Source: Flagellimonas sp. CMM7 (GTDB lineage Bacteria; Bacteroidota; Bacteroidia; Flavobacteriales; Flavobacteriaceae). Taken from it: a stretch of 64,000 bases of DNA. Under the pieces are notes generated by a model, which worked only from the letters and a program-made list of their open reading frames with translations, did no database searches and had not been told where the DNA came from. A program made the position numbers and the translations under genes. The DNA lies in contig NZ_CP090003.1 of NCBI RefSeq assembly GCF_021390195.1, forward strand, positions 3,183,501-3,247,500, written 5' to 3'. Below are positions 7,409 to 16,036 of this stretch, piece after piece; position 1 is the stretch's first letter, and each line of letters starts with the position of its first letter.

Positions 7409-8476
7409 TTACTGTACTTTAAATCTCCAGCCAAATTTGTCTTCAGCTCGATTGTATTGTATATCGGTAATACGCTTTTTAAGTCTAGAGGCATAGTTGT
7501 CCGCTAAATCCGGTAAATCATAGTCCGTGTCCTTATAGCCAAAGGAAGCTATTGGGGATACAACGGCAGCAGTACCGGCGCCAAACATTTCTTTTAGCGT
7601 TCCGGCTTTAGCAGCTTCTACGACTTCAGTAACGGATATTTTGCGAACCTCAGTGGCAATACCTTCATCTTTTGCAATGTCTAAAATACTTTTGCGGGTA
7701 ATACCATCAAGTATACGATCACTGGTAGGGCCTGTAATCAAAGTGTCATTTATTCGTATAAAAATATTCATGGCACCAGCTTCTTCTATATACTCATGCT
7801 CATTATCATCTGTCCAAATAACTTGATTATATCCTTTTTCAATGGCTAATTGAGTAGGGTAAAATTGCCCTGCATAATTTCCTCCCGCTTTGGCATAACC
7901 AACACCACCATTAGCAGCTCTGGAGTAGTTCTCTTCTATTAATACCTTAACCTTGCCAGAAAAATATGCCCCGGATGGCGCGCAGGCAATAATGAATTTG
8001 TACTCATCCGCTGGTGAAGCATGGAAGCCAGTTCCAGAGGCTAAAATAAACGGGCGAACATATAGGGAGCTTCCCGGGTTCTTGGGAATCCAATCTTTCT
8101 CAACTTGTAAGAGTGTGGTAAGTCCTTCCATAAAATACTCCTCTGGAAGCTCTGGTATTGCTATTCGTTTAGCCGATTTGTTCAAACGCTTAAAATTTTC
8201 CAACGGTCTAAACAGCCAAACACTTTCTTCATCATCTTTATAGGCCTTCATTCCTTCAAAAATGGATTGTCCATAATGAAATATTTTTGCCGAAGGGTCT
8301 AAGGTCAATGGCTGGTATGGGATAACCTTTGGAGCTTTCCATTCGCCATTCTTGTAATCACAGACTAGCATATGATCAGTATAAATACTTCCAAAAGAAA
8401 GATTATCAAAATCTACATCCTTAATTTTGGAGGTCTTTGCCTTTTCTACCATTACAGTGTTTGTCATTGTTCCCAT
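7409..8476 (-). CDS. ilvE: Branched-chain amino acid aminotransferase
   Basis: Fold-type IV PLP enzyme that interconverts Leu/Ile/Val and their 2-oxo acids in the cytosol. At 355 residues it is the longer BCAT type related to the eukaryotic enzymes. Markers are IFHYGQSIFEGMKAY near residue 70, LYVRPFILASGTGFH near 140, and the PLP lysine Lys196 in YAKAGGNYAGQFYPTQ. Also present are EEAGAMNIFI and ILDGITRKSILDIA, and the cofactor phosphate loop GAGTAAVVSPI. The gene stands alone; other ilv genes are not in this window. Confidence 0.95.
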   Translation of the reverse strand: MGTMTNTVMVEKAKTSKIKDVDFDNLSFGSIYTDHMLVCDYKNGEWKAPKVIPYQPLTLDPSAKIFHYGQSIFEGMKAYKDDEESVWLFRPLENFKRLNKSAKRIAIPELPEEYFMEGLTTLLQVEKDWIPKNPGSSLYVRPFILASGTGFHASPADEYKFIIACAPSGAYFSGKVKVLIEENYSRAANGGVGYAKAGGNYAGQFYPTQLAIEKGYNQVIWTDDNEHEYIEEAGAMNIFIRINDTLITGPTSDRILDGITRKSILDIAKDEGIATEVRKISVTEVVEAAKAGTLKEMFGAGTAAVVSPIASFGYKDTDYDLPDLADNYASRLKKRITDIQYNRAEDKFGWRFKVQ

Positions 8477-8583
8477 GCTAAAAGAATTTGAACAGATAAA
8501 ATTAGCTAATTATCCCTATTTTTTTATGTTTTATTAATTTAAAATTCAGTAATTCGTTCACACTTTATTTATTTTTTTTGATT

Positions 8584-9042
8584 ATGAAAGTATTTAACAT
8601 TTTAACTGCCATATTCTTACTGTCTCAAACACTGGTTTGGGCTCAAGGTACAGATTCTTATGGCACATCGTTTAAAGTAAACACGACTTCTAACCATGAA
8701 AATGGAGTTTTTGAAAAAATAGGTGTAAAAGACACTGTTATGACCCAAGTATCTGGAACTATTGTGGAGGTTTGTAAATCCAAGGGGTGTTGGATGAAAG
8801 TGGATATTGGCAACCAAGAACAGGTTTTTGTAAAGTTCAAGGACTATGGATTTTTTGTTCCCACAGATTCGGAGAATGGAAAGGTCGTTATGAATGGAAT
8901 TGCATTTGTTGAAGAAGTTTCAATTGATGAACAACGACATTATGCGGAGGATGCAGGAAAATCCAAAGAAGAAGTTATCAAAATAACCAAGCCTAAAAGA
9001 ACCTTAAGGTTTGAAGCTTCTGGAGTACAGATAGAAAAATAG
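8584..9042 (+). CDS. DUF4920 domain secreted protein
   Basis: 152-residue exported protein with a signal peptide ending LVWAQG. The conserved core is VSGTIVEVCKSKGCWMKVD, whose C-x3-x-GCWM motif typifies DUF4920, followed by VFVKFKDYGFFVP and NGIAFVEEVS. The fold is probably a small beta-barrel; function unknown. ATG 8584 is chosen over a TTG two codons upstream because it gives a standard MKVFNILTAIFLL signal. The next gene (mnmD) begins two bases after its stop, so they are co-transcribed. Confidence 0.8.
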   Translation: MKVFNILTAIFLLSQTLVWAQGTDSYGTSFKVNTTSNHENGVFEKIGVKDTVMTQVSGTIVEVCKSKGCWMKVDIGNQEQVFVKFKDYGFFVPTDSENGKVVMNGIAFVEEVSIDEQRHYAEDAGKSKEEVIKITKPKRTLRFEASGVQIEK

Positions 9043-9043
9043 T

Positions 9044-9706
9044 TTGAAACGCAAAATTATTACTACAGCAGATGGTTCCAAGACCATCCAAATTGAAGAT
9101 TGGAATGAACAATATCATTCTAAACATGGAGCAATTCAAGAGGCTTATCATGTTTTTATTGAACATGGACTTAGATTGTTCAAAAATACCAACATTAGTA
9201 TTTTAGAAATGGGTTTTGGTACAGGACTTAACGCCTTGATTACACTTTTGGAAATAGAAAAATTGAACCTGAAAGTTAATTATGTTGGGGTTGAAGCATT
9301 TCCAGTTTCTTCTGCCGAGGTTATAGAACTGGATTATTGCTCCCAATTGAATGCGGACGAATATCAACAATCTTTTCAAAAAATGCATAATTCAGAGTGG
9401 GAAGGCCAGAATTCTATTTCAGATAGATTCCGGCTTAAAAAGCAGATGAAGGATTTTAAATCGATAAACGACATTGATTTGTTCAACCTTATCTATTTTG
9501 ATGCTTTTGGAGCGAGGGTGCAACCAGAGTTATGGACGGAAGAGATTTTTTTGAGAATGTACCAAGCCTTGAAGCATGAAGGTGTTTTGGTAACCTATGC
9601 CGCCAAGGGTAGTGTAAGAAGGGCTTTGCAGGCCGTTGGTTTTAACGTAGAGCGGTTGCCAGGCCCTCCAGGTAAACGAGAAATGCTGAGAGCTACCAAA
9701 ATGTAA
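9044..9706 (+). CDS. mnmD: tRNA (mnm5s2U34) methyltransferase MnmD-like
   Basis: SAM-dependent methyltransferase (DUF752/MnmD) that makes the last step of the mnm5(s2)U wobble modification. This is the stand-alone methyltransferase version without the MnmC oxidase domain. Seen: KTIQIEDWNEQYHSKHGAIQ at the start, SAM motif I ILEMGFGTGLNALITLLE near residue 50, LIYFDAFGARVQPELW near 150, and the closing AAKGSVRRALQAVGF and LPGPPGKREMLRA. The TTG start at 9044 is preferred since homologues begin in the same place (MKR-x-I-x-TADGS) and no ATG lies nearby. Confidence 0.9.
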   Translation: MKRKIITTADGSKTIQIEDWNEQYHSKHGAIQEAYHVFIEHGLRLFKNTNISILEMGFGTGLNALITLLEIEKLNLKVNYVGVEAFPVSSAEVIELDYCSQLNADEYQQSFQKMHNSEWEGQNSISDRFRLKKQMKDFKSINDIDLFNLIYFDAFGARVQPELWTEEIFLRMYQALKHEGVLVTYAAKGSVRRALQAVGFNVERLPGPPGKREMLRATKM

Positions 9707-9752
9707 CTTTTGCCAAAGCACTGTTAATTGCCCATCTAACATTATCATAAAT

Positions 9753-9771
9753 TTGTTTAAAGTTTAAACAA
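9753..9771. promoter_or_regulatory. 19-bp perfect palindrome upstream of TIGR01777 gene (putative operator)
   Basis: TTGTTTAAA-g-TTTAAACAA, 71 bp before the downstream start codon, followed by a further half-site-like TTGTGTTAAAC. The 13-mer at 9759-9771 recurs exactly at 22830-22842. A regulator binding site is inferred; the protein is unknown. Confidence 0.45.
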
Positions 9772-9841
9772 TTGTGTTAAACCTAAATTAATGCCTCATA
9801 AACAGTAGTATAAACCATTAAATTTGTTTCAAAGTGATTAT

Positions 9842-10804
9842 ATGAAGGTGTTGATTACAGGTGCCACAGGATTAGTAGGCAAAGCCATTGTAAAGGTTTT
9901 GCATGAAAAAGGCATGTCTGTTAATTACCTGACCACACGAAGAGAGAAAATAATATCATCCCAAGATTTTAATGGTTTTTACTGGAACCCCTCGAAAAAC
10001 GAAATAGATTTAGCGTGTTTTGATGGAGTTTCGGCAATAATAAATCTTGCGGGAGCCGGTGTTGCTAAAAGGTGGTCTCCATCATACAAAAAGAAGATAC
10101 TTTCAAGTAGAGTAACCAGTCTTCAAACATTGCACAAAGCATTGGGGAAAATTGATTCTACCCAAGTAAAGTCTTTGGTTTCGGCTTCTGCTATTGGCAT
10201 TTATCCAAATTCCCTCATTAATTTTTATGATGAAAATGAAACAGGTATTGATGATAGTTTTTTAGGAGAGGTTGTTGAAAAATGGGAGCGTGAAGTAGAT
10301 ACGTTCAATAGTTTTAATTTTAGTGTTTCCAAAATACGAATAGGTATTGTGTTGTCAATAATGGGAGGGGCACTACCTAAAATGGCAAGACCTATTCAAA
10401 ACTTTGTTGGAGCTGCTTTTGGAACAGGAAATCAATGGCAATCTTGGATTCATATTGAAGATTTGGCGCAGATTTTTGTTTTTGCGATTGAAAATAATCT
10501 AAACGGGGCATTTAATGCAGTGGCTCCAAACCCGGTAACCAATGCGAAAATGACCAAGGAATTGGCTAGAATACTTGATAAACCTCTAATTCTGCCCAAT
10601 GTACCAAGGCTTGCAATGAAGATTATCCTGGGCGAAATGTCATACATCCTTTTTGCCAGTCAACGAGTTAGTTGTAAACGTATTGAAGAAAAAGGATTTG
10701 TTTTTAGGCATACGAACATAGGTGCTGCCTTGGAAAACCTTTATTTGCCAAAGAAAGAAGCGAGTGAATCTCAGATGACATCAATGAATAAAGAATTTGT
10801 GTGA
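9842..10804 (+). CDS. TIGR01777 family NAD(P)-dependent epimerase-like protein
   Basis: 320-residue extended SDR-type protein. The Rossmann motif is at the very start (VLITGATGLVGKAIVK); then NLAGAGVAKRWSPSYKKKI, SASAIGIYP (Ser of the catalytic region), FLGEVVEKWE, SKIRIGIVLS and WQSWIHIEDLA follow. The C-terminus is the DUF1731-like tail (ARILDKPLILPNVPRLAMKI). This is the YfcH/TIGR01777 group, whose substrate is unknown. ATG 9842 is used because the TTG 18 bp upstream would add residues before the Rossmann strand. It ends at a strong terminator before grpE. Confidence 0.88.
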   Translation: MKVLITGATGLVGKAIVKVLHEKGMSVNYLTTRREKIISSQDFNGFYWNPSKNEIDLACFDGVSAIINLAGAGVAKRWSPSYKKKILSSRVTSLQTLHKALGKIDSTQVKSLVSASAIGIYPNSLINFYDENETGIDDSFLGEVVEKWEREVDTFNSFNFSVSKIRIGIVLSIMGGALPKMARPIQNFVGAAFGTGNQWQSWIHIEDLAQIFVFAIENNLNGAFNAVAPNPVTNAKMTKELARILDKPLILPNVPRLAMKIILGEMSYILFASQRVSCKRIEEKGFVFRHTNIGAALENLYLPKKEASESQMTSMNKEFV

Positions 10805-10832
10805 CATTGCTCAATAGCCTTAAAAATACTCC

Positions 10833-10857
10833 AATCCGCCAATGGCGGATTTTTTTA
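10833..10857 (+). terminator. Terminator after TIGR01777 gene
   Basis: AATCCGCC / GGCGGATT stem with AAT loop followed by a run of seven T. Confidence 0.9.
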
Positions 10858-10873
10858 TGATTTGTGGTGACAT

Positions 10874-10906
10874 TTTGACATTTTTAGACAATTGGCAGTA
10901 CTTTTG
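10874..10906 (+). promoter_or_regulatory. grpE-dnaJ promoter with TTTGACA element
   Basis: TTTG (10874-10877), 21-bp spacer, TACTTTTG (10899-10906) fits the Bacteroidota -33/-7 consensus; the start codon is at 10939. The -33 box lies inside TTTGACATTTT, an 11-mer found in inverted orientation at the hsp20 promoter. TGGCA/TGCCA arms flank the -7 box. Confidence 0.6.
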
Positions 10907-10938
10907 CCACTTCAAAAAAGGAAATAAAATATTAGTAT

Positions 10939-11514
10939 ATGAGCAAGAAAAGTAAGGTTGAGGAAATGGAGGGAGAATTAAACGATTCCCAAGCCGTTAA
11001 CCATCCTGAACCGAGCGATGAAAATACAGCTATGGAAAATGAAATCGAAGATAAAGAAGAAGTTTCCATAGAAGACCAACTACGAGAAGATCTGGCAAAG
11101 GAGAAGGATAAATTCCTTAGACTTTTTGCCGAGTTTGAAAATTTCAAAAAAAGGACTTCTAAAGAGCGTATGGAGTTGTTTAAAACAGCAGGGCAAGAGG
11201 TAATAGTTTCATTGCTACCAGTTTTAGATGATTTTGATAGAGCACTTAAGGAAATTTCAAAGTCTGAGGATAAAGAAATGTTCAAAGGTGTAGAGCTCAT
11301 TAGTAATAAATTGAAAGAAACTTTGAAAGGAAAAGGGTTGGAGCAGGTTGAAGTAGGAGAAGGTGATGTTTTTGACGCAGAAGTTCATGATGCAATAACC
11401 CAAATCCCTGCTCCGAACAAAAAGATGAAAGGTAAAATAATAGATGTTGTCGAAAAAGGATTCAAACTTGGAGAACGCATCATACGACACCCAAAAGTAG
11501 TCGTTGGAAATTAA
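10939..11514 (+). CDS. grpE: Nucleotide exchange factor GrpE
   Basis: Homodimeric nucleotide exchange factor for DnaK. It has the standard layout: an acidic disordered N-terminus, a long dimer-forming coiled coil (LAKEKDKFLRLFAEFENFKK), a four-helix part with VSLLPVLDDFDRAL, and a beta-wing with FDAEVHDAITQIPAP and GFKLGERIIRHPKVVV. 191 residues is the normal length. It is translated with dnaJ, which starts 6 bp after its stop. DnaK is not in the window, so the three chaperone genes are split, as is common in Flavobacteriia. Confidence 0.97.
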   Translation: MSKKSKVEEMEGELNDSQAVNHPEPSDENTAMENEIEDKEEVSIEDQLREDLAKEKDKFLRLFAEFENFKKRTSKERMELFKTAGQEVIVSLLPVLDDFDRALKEISKSEDKEMFKGVELISNKLKETLKGKGLEQVEVGEGDVFDAEVHDAITQIPAPNKKMKGKIIDVVEKGFKLGERIIRHPKVVVGN

Positions 11515-11520
11515 GAGTAT

Positions 11521-12639
11521 ATGAAGGATGACTTTTACGAAATATTGGGCGTTTCCAAAGGAGCTTCGGCTGCTGAAATAAAAAAGGCTTACAGGAAAAA
11601 GGCTATTGAATTTCATCCGGATAAAAATCCGGGCGACTCTAAGGCCGAAGAAATGTTTAAAAAAGCTGCTGAGGCTTATGAAGTCTTGAGCGACCCCGAT
11701 AAACGCGCCAAATATGACCAATTTGGACATGCTGCCTTTGAAGGTGGTGGTGGTTTTGGTGGCGGAGGTATGAATATGGATGATATCTTCAGTCAGTTTG
11801 GAGATATTTTCGGTAGCGCTTTTGGTGGTGGATTTAGCGGATTTGGTGGCTTTGGTGGTAGTGGACAGCGCAGAGTGAAAGGAAGCAACCTTCGGATTAG
11901 GGTTAAGTTGACACTAGAAGAAGTTGCCAATGGAGTGGAGAAAAAAGTAAAGGTTAGAAGGAAGGTACAAGCAGAAGGAGTAACCTACAAAACATGTCCT
12001 ACCTGTAACGGTAGCGGTCAAGTCACTAAAATAACCAACACAATTCTAGGTAGAATGCAGACGGCAACTACCTGTAGTACTTGTGGTGGAGCTGGCCAAA
12101 CTATTGATAAGAGACCTAGTGGAGCGGATGCGCAGGGACTAAAGATGGAAGAGGAAACCGTTTCTATAAAAATTCCGCCGGGCGTAGAAGAAGGTATGCA
12201 ACTGAAGGTTACCGGAAAAGGGAATGGCGCTCCGGGAGATGGAATTCCAGGAGACTTATTAGTAGCAATTGAGACTGCAGAACATGATACCTTAAAAAGA
12301 GAAGGTGATAATTTGCATTACGACCTATATATCAGCTTTTCCGAAGCTGTGTTGGGCAGTTCTAAAGAGATTGATGCCGTAGGAGGGAAGGTTAGGATAA
12401 AATTGGAACCTGGAATTCAATCTGGAAAGATATTGAGATTGCGTGGTAAGGGGATCTCCAGTATTAATGGGTATGGCAGTGGAGATTTGCTGGTACACGT
12501 AAACGTTTGGACCCCGAAAGAATTAAACAGGGAACAAAAAGAATTCTTTGAACGTATGCAGAATGACGAGAACTTTATTCCGAAACCGGAAAAGTCAGAT
12601 AAGTCGTTTTTTGAAAAAGTTAAAGATATGTTCTCCTAA
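11521..12639 (+). CDS. dnaJ: Chaperone DnaJ with two CXXCXGXG motifs
   Basis: Hsp40 co-chaperone that stimulates DnaK ATPase. The J-domain covers residues 1-70 with HPD at 32-34. A Gly/Phe-rich linker (about 75-115) follows, then the client-binding beta domains and dimerisation tail. The cysteine region carries only two CXXCXGXG motifs, [10 protein letters not shown] near 159 and [10 protein letters not shown] near 185, where classical DnaJ has four. By flanking sequence they equal motifs 2 and 3, i.e. zinc centre II is kept and centre I is absent. Length (372) and frame are intact, so this is family variation rather than damage. Confidence 0.95.
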   Translation: MKDDFYEILGVSKGASAAEIKKAYRKKAIEFHPDKNPGDSKAEEMFKKAAEAYEVLSDPDKRAKYDQFGHAAFEGGGGFGGGGMNMDDIFSQFGDIFGSAFGGGFSGFGGFGGSGQRRVKGSNLRIRVKLTLEEVANGVEKKVKVRRKVQAEGVTYKTCPTCNGSGQVTKITNTILGRMQTATTCSTCGGAGQTIDKRPSGADAQGLKMEEETVSIKIPPGVEEGMQLKVTGKGNGAPGDGIPGDLLVAIETAEHDTLKREGDNLHYDLYISFSEAVLGSSKEIDAVGGKVRIKLEPGIQSGKILRLRGKGISSINGYGSGDLLVHVNVWTPKELNREQKEFFERMQNDENFIPKPEKSDKSFFEKVKDMFS

Positions 12640-12671
12640 CAATTAATGCTTTTCCGTTTAAATAAAAAACG

Positions 12672-12679
12672 TATATTTG
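12672..12679 (+). promoter_or_regulatory. -7 box for candidate small RNA
   Basis: TATATTTG matches TAnnTTTG exactly. It lies 32 bp after dnaJ, and predicted initiation would fall at the base of the GATGTTGG hairpin. Confidence 0.4.
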
Positions 12680-12684
12680 GAACT

Positions 12685-12772
12685 GATGTTGGGAAACCAG
12701 CATCTAATTTTCTTTTTCATAGCAATTTTTTTCCCATCCTTGATTTTTAAGGGTGGGTTTTGTTTTTAAGGC
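12685..12772 (+). ncRNA. Candidate small RNA between dnaJ and the ABC exporter
   Basis: After the -7 box comes an 8-bp hairpin GATGTTGG/CCAGCATC closed by a GAAA tetraloop (12685-12704). A U-rich single-stranded stretch containing TTTTCTTTTT and ATTTTTTT follows. A terminator hairpin CCCATCCTT/AAGGGTGGG (12733-12757) with a T-rich tail ends the unit. That gives a self-contained unit of about 85 nt. The alternative is that hairpin 1 is simply the dnaJ terminator and hairpin 2 a backup. No Rfam family was recognised. Confidence 0.35.
12733..12767 (+). terminator. Terminator upstream of ABC exporter operon
   Basis: Nine-bp stem CCCATCCTT/AAGGGTGGG with one G-T wobble, 7-nt loop and TTTTGTTTTT tail. 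Confidence 0.7.
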
Positions 12773-12798
12773 CGTAATAGTCTTTTTGGTCAAATACA

Positions 12799-12806
12799 TA
12801 TCTTTG
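12799..12806 (+). promoter_or_regulatory. -7 box for ABC exporter operon
   Basis: TATCTTTG matches TAnnTTTG, 14 bp before the ATG at 12821; the leader would be very short. No convincing -33 element. Confidence 0.4.
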
Positions 12807-12820
12807 AAAAAATAGTTTAA

Positions 12821-13759
12821 ATGGATCATATCCTTGTTGCCAAAAATGTATCCAAAACCTATGGTGACTTTACTGCACTGAGCAACATTTCATTAGAAAT
12901 ACCGGAAAACTGTATTTATGGTCTTTTAGGTCCAAATGGGGCTGGAAAGACCACCTTTATACGCATAATCAATCAAATAACGTATCAAGATAAAGGAGAG
13001 GTGTTATTTAACGGTAGCCCTCTAGCGCCAGAACACATTTCCCATATTGGTTATTTACCCGAAGAAAGGGGTCTATACAAAAGTATGAAGGTAGGGGAGC
13101 AGGCATTGTACTTAGCTCAACTTAAGGGTCTTTCTAAGAATGAAGCAAAAAAAAGACTGAAATATTGGTTTGATCGTTTGGATATAGGTGATTGGTGGAA
13201 CAAAAAAATTCAGGAGCTCTCTAAAGGGATGGCTCAAAAAATACAGTTTATAGTAACTGTTTTGCATGAGCCTAAATTGTTGATTTTTGATGAACCTTTT
13301 AGTGGGTTTGATCCTATCAATGCCAATATTATAAAAGACGAAATTCTTCAGCTTAAAGAAAAAGGAACTTCCATTATATTCTCAACACACCGAATGGAAT
13401 CTGTGGAAGAGCTATGTGAACATATTGCGTTAATTCATAAATCAGAAAAAATATTGGATGGTAAACTTTCTGATATAAAAAAGGCATACAAGAACAATGT
13501 TTTTAACGTTGGGTTAGAAATACAGCAGGAAGGCGAAGTATTTGTAAAAACATTGGAAGATAAATTTCAAATCCTATCATCAAGTTTTGATAGGGAAGAG
13601 AAACAATTGGATTTCACCATTCAATTGCCATCCAATCAAACCGCGGGAATTCTTGCTGAGCTCTCTAAAGAAGCAAATATCAATCGCTTTGAAGAAACCA
13701 TTCCTTCAGCCAACGACATTTTTATTCAAACAGTAAACAACAAGGAGAATGACCGGTAA
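12821..13759 (+). CDS. ABC transporter ATP-binding protein (NatA-like)
   Basis: Cytosolic ATPase subunit of an ABC-2 type exporter. Walker A GPNGAGKTT is at residues 37-45, the Q-loop region is near YLPEERGLYKSM, the ABC signature LSKGMAQKIQ near 145, and Walker B LLIFDEPFSGFDP is followed by the STHRMES switch His. The signature has K in place of the usual G (LSKG), as in many NatA-type proteins. The C-terminal 80 residues match the DUF4162-type extension. It overlaps the permease gene by 11 bp. Confidence 0.92.
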   Translation: MDHILVAKNVSKTYGDFTALSNISLEIPENCIYGLLGPNGAGKTTFIRIINQITYQDKGEVLFNGSPLAPEHISHIGYLPEERGLYKSMKVGEQALYLAQLKGLSKNEAKKRLKYWFDRLDIGDWWNKKIQELSKGMAQKIQFIVTVLHEPKLLIFDEPFSGFDPINANIIKDEILQLKEKGTSIIFSTHRMESVEELCEHIALIHKSEKILDGKLSDIKKAYKNNVFNVGLEIQQEGEVFVKTLEDKFQILSSSFDREEKQLDFTIQLPSNQTAGILAELSKEANINRFEETIPSANDIFIQTVNNKENDR

Positions 13760-15092
13760 GCTGTGGTTAATTATAAGGCGTGAGTATTTGGCTAAAGTGA
13801 GGAACAAATCGTTTATAATCATGACCATTTTGAGTCCTCTTTTAATCGTGGGCATGATCGTATTGATTGCTTACCTCACCAAAATAAATGACAGTGAGAA
13901 ACGGGTAATCTCAGTTTTAAATGAGAGTGATTTTTTTCATGAACAATTTAAGACATCAGAAAGTATGTCCTATGTTCACTTTGAAGACCTTTCTTTACAA
14001 GAAGCCAAAGATTCTACAAGTTCGCTGGGGTATTATGGACTGCTTTATTTGCCAAAAGGTACCGATTTGGAACAAGTATCCAAATCAGCATATTTATTTA
14101 CCAAGGATAACCCCAATACCAATGTTACGCAACAGTTAGAAGGTGTTTTTCAGAAGAAGTTAAGACAAAAGAAGTTGGGGAATCTAGGAGTTTCTCCGGA
14201 GCAATTTTCAGATATTGAATCATCATTTGAAATTAACCTTGCTACGTTTGATGGTGAGAAAAGTGTAAAAGGCATAAATGAAATAAAGGCATTTATTGGA
14301 GGAGGGTTTGGATATGCCATTATGATGTTCATTATTATCTACGGTGGTTTTGTAATGCGAAGCGTAATAGAAGAGAAAACCAGCAGAATTATTGAAGTCA
14401 TTATTTCTTCAGTAAAACCTTTTCAATTAATGCTGGGTAAAATAATAGGTACTTCATTAGCGGGAATTACACAATTTACCATTTGGATAATTTCTGCTTC
14501 ACTCTTGTTGTTTCTTGTATCGTTGTTTTTAGGGATTGATTTAGGAGCAATTGCAGCTGAAAATCCAATGGTTCCTGGCGGCATGAATGGCATGGAACAA
14601 TTCTCTACGCCCCCAAGTACCGAAATGATGTTATATGCCAAGGAAATTTTAAATATTCCATGGTTTCTATTGATCAGTTCCTTTTTGGTGTACTTTATTT
14701 TAGGATATTTTATTTACAGCTCAATTTACGCAGCAATCGGTGCTGCGGTAGACAACGAAACGGATACGCAGCAATTTATTTTCCCAATAATATTACCATT
14801 GATGTTAGCCATTTATGTAGGTTTCTTTTCGGTTTTTAGCAATCCACATGGCCCCATTGCGGTCGGATTTTCATTATTCCCGCTAACTTCTCCCATAGTT
14901 ATGTTGATGAGGCTTCCAGGAGGAATTGGTGAAGGTGGTGTACCTTTGTGGCAACTGCTACTATCGATTACCCTACTTGTGGGAACATTTTTTGGTATTG
15001 TATGGTTAGCAGCTAAAATTTACAGAGTGGGAATATTGATGTACGGAAAAAGGCCCACATACAAAGAATTGTTTAAATGGTTGAAATATTAA
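13749..15092 (+). CDS. ABC transporter permease (NatB-like, ABC-2 type)
   Basis: Membrane subunit partnering the overlapping ATPase. It starts with a cytosolic segment IIRREYLAKVRNKSFIIMT, then TM1 (LLIVGMIVLIAYLT), then a large extracytoplasmic domain (about residues 45-185), and then five more hydrophobic segments from GGGFGYAIMMFIIIYGGF onward. EEKTSRIIEVIISSVKPFQL is the coupling-region signature of the NatB/YhaP family. Substrate is unknown; sodium or drug/peptide export is known for relatives. MscS follows 6 bp later. Confidence 0.9.
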   Translation: MTGKLWLIIRREYLAKVRNKSFIIMTILSPLLIVGMIVLIAYLTKINDSEKRVISVLNESDFFHEQFKTSESMSYVHFEDLSLQEAKDSTSSLGYYGLLYLPKGTDLEQVSKSAYLFTKDNPNTNVTQQLEGVFQKKLRQKKLGNLGVSPEQFSDIESSFEINLATFDGEKSVKGINEIKAFIGGGFGYAIMMFIIIYGGFVMRSVIEEKTSRIIEVIISSVKPFQLMLGKIIGTSLAGITQFTIWIISASLLLFLVSLFLGIDLGAIAAENPMVPGGMNGMEQFSTPPSTEMMLYAKEILNIPWFLLISSFLVYFILGYFIYSSIYAAIGAAVDNETDTQQFIFPIILPLMLAIYVGFFSVFSNPHGPIAVGFSLFPLTSPIVMLMRLPGGIGEGGVPLWQLLLSITLLVGTFFGIVWLAAKIYRVGILMYGKRPTYKELFKWLKY

Positions 15093-15098
15093 ATTAAG

Positions 15099-15998
15099 GT
15101 GCAAGAAGAGACCAGCGAAATAAAAGAAATCATTCAAGAAGATATCTGGGGCTCCATTAAGGAATTCCTAAATACAGGATTTCATTTGGGCGAAGGTGAG
15201 AAATCCATACACCTTACCGTTGGCCTATTATTGCTTTTAACGGTTGCCTTTATTGTTACTAAGTTCCTCTTAAAATGGCTCAGGTACCTGTTTACCAGAA
15301 AAATGGAGCAAGAGGACAAACAAAAGTTCTCCAGTGTTTTTAAGTTCATCAATTACGTAATCTACCTAGTAGTTGTTTTGGTCACTCTAAGTGCTGCCGG
15401 AATAGATATTACTCTTATCATTACTGCTTCTGCAGCTTTGTTTGTGGGGCTGGGGCTGGCGCTTCAAGAATTGTTTCAAGATATTCTTGGTGGCATTTTT
15501 ATTATAATTGATAAATCTTTACAAGTTGGCGATATTGTTGAGGTTGATAACAAAGTAGGTAAGGTCTTTGAAATTAAATTAAGAACAACAAGGGCCATTA
15601 CTAGAGATGATAAAGTCATCATTATTCCCAATCATAAGTTCATTAGCGATATTGTATATAACTACACCCAAAATCATAGAACTACAAGAGAAAGAGTGAA
15701 TGTTGGTGTGGCTTACGGGAGTGACGTTGTTTTGGTTACCCAACTTTTAGAACAAGTGGCAGCAGAACAAAAGCAAGTGTTGAAAAACCCAAAGCCATTT
15801 GTGCTTTTTGATGATTTTGGAGATTCTGCCCTGCTATTTTCGCTTCATTTTTTTACTAATGATAGTTTTGGTGACCCTAAGATCAAAAGTGAAATTCGAT
15901 ACAAGATAAATACGAAATTCAAAGAAAATAATATTAGTATTCCGTTCCCGCAACGAGATGTACATCTAATCCAGTATCAAAAACCTCAGGAAAAATAA
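15099..15998 (+). CDS. Small-conductance mechanosensitive channel (MscS family)
   Basis: Inner-membrane tension-gated channel releasing solutes at hypo-osmotic shock. Two hydrophobic segments (about 38-62 and 85-105) precede the pore helix TM3, LIITASAALFVGLGLALQEL, whose Ala/Gly packing and following LFQDILGGIFII are typical of MscS. The beta-domain follows with GDIVEVDNKVGKVFEI and IIIPNHKFI. GTG at 15099 is used because no ATG occurs before TM2. It lies 6 bp after the permease and its TAA overlaps the likely beginning of the next gene. Confidence 0.9.
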   Translation: MQEETSEIKEIIQEDIWGSIKEFLNTGFHLGEGEKSIHLTVGLLLLLTVAFIVTKFLLKWLRYLFTRKMEQEDKQKFSSVFKFINYVIYLVVVLVTLSAAGIDITLIITASAALFVGLGLALQELFQDILGGIFIIIDKSLQVGDIVEVDNKVGKVFEIKLRTTRAITRDDKVIIIPNHKFISDIVYNYTQNHRTTRERVNVGVAYGSDVVLVTQLLEQVAAEQKQVLKNPKPFVLFDDFGDSALLFSLHFFTNDSFGDPKIKSEIRYKINTKFKENNISIPFPQRDVHLIQYQKPQEK

Positions 15999-16036
15999 AA
16001 ACCTCGATACATAATAGTGTAGTTTGGATTCTGGGG

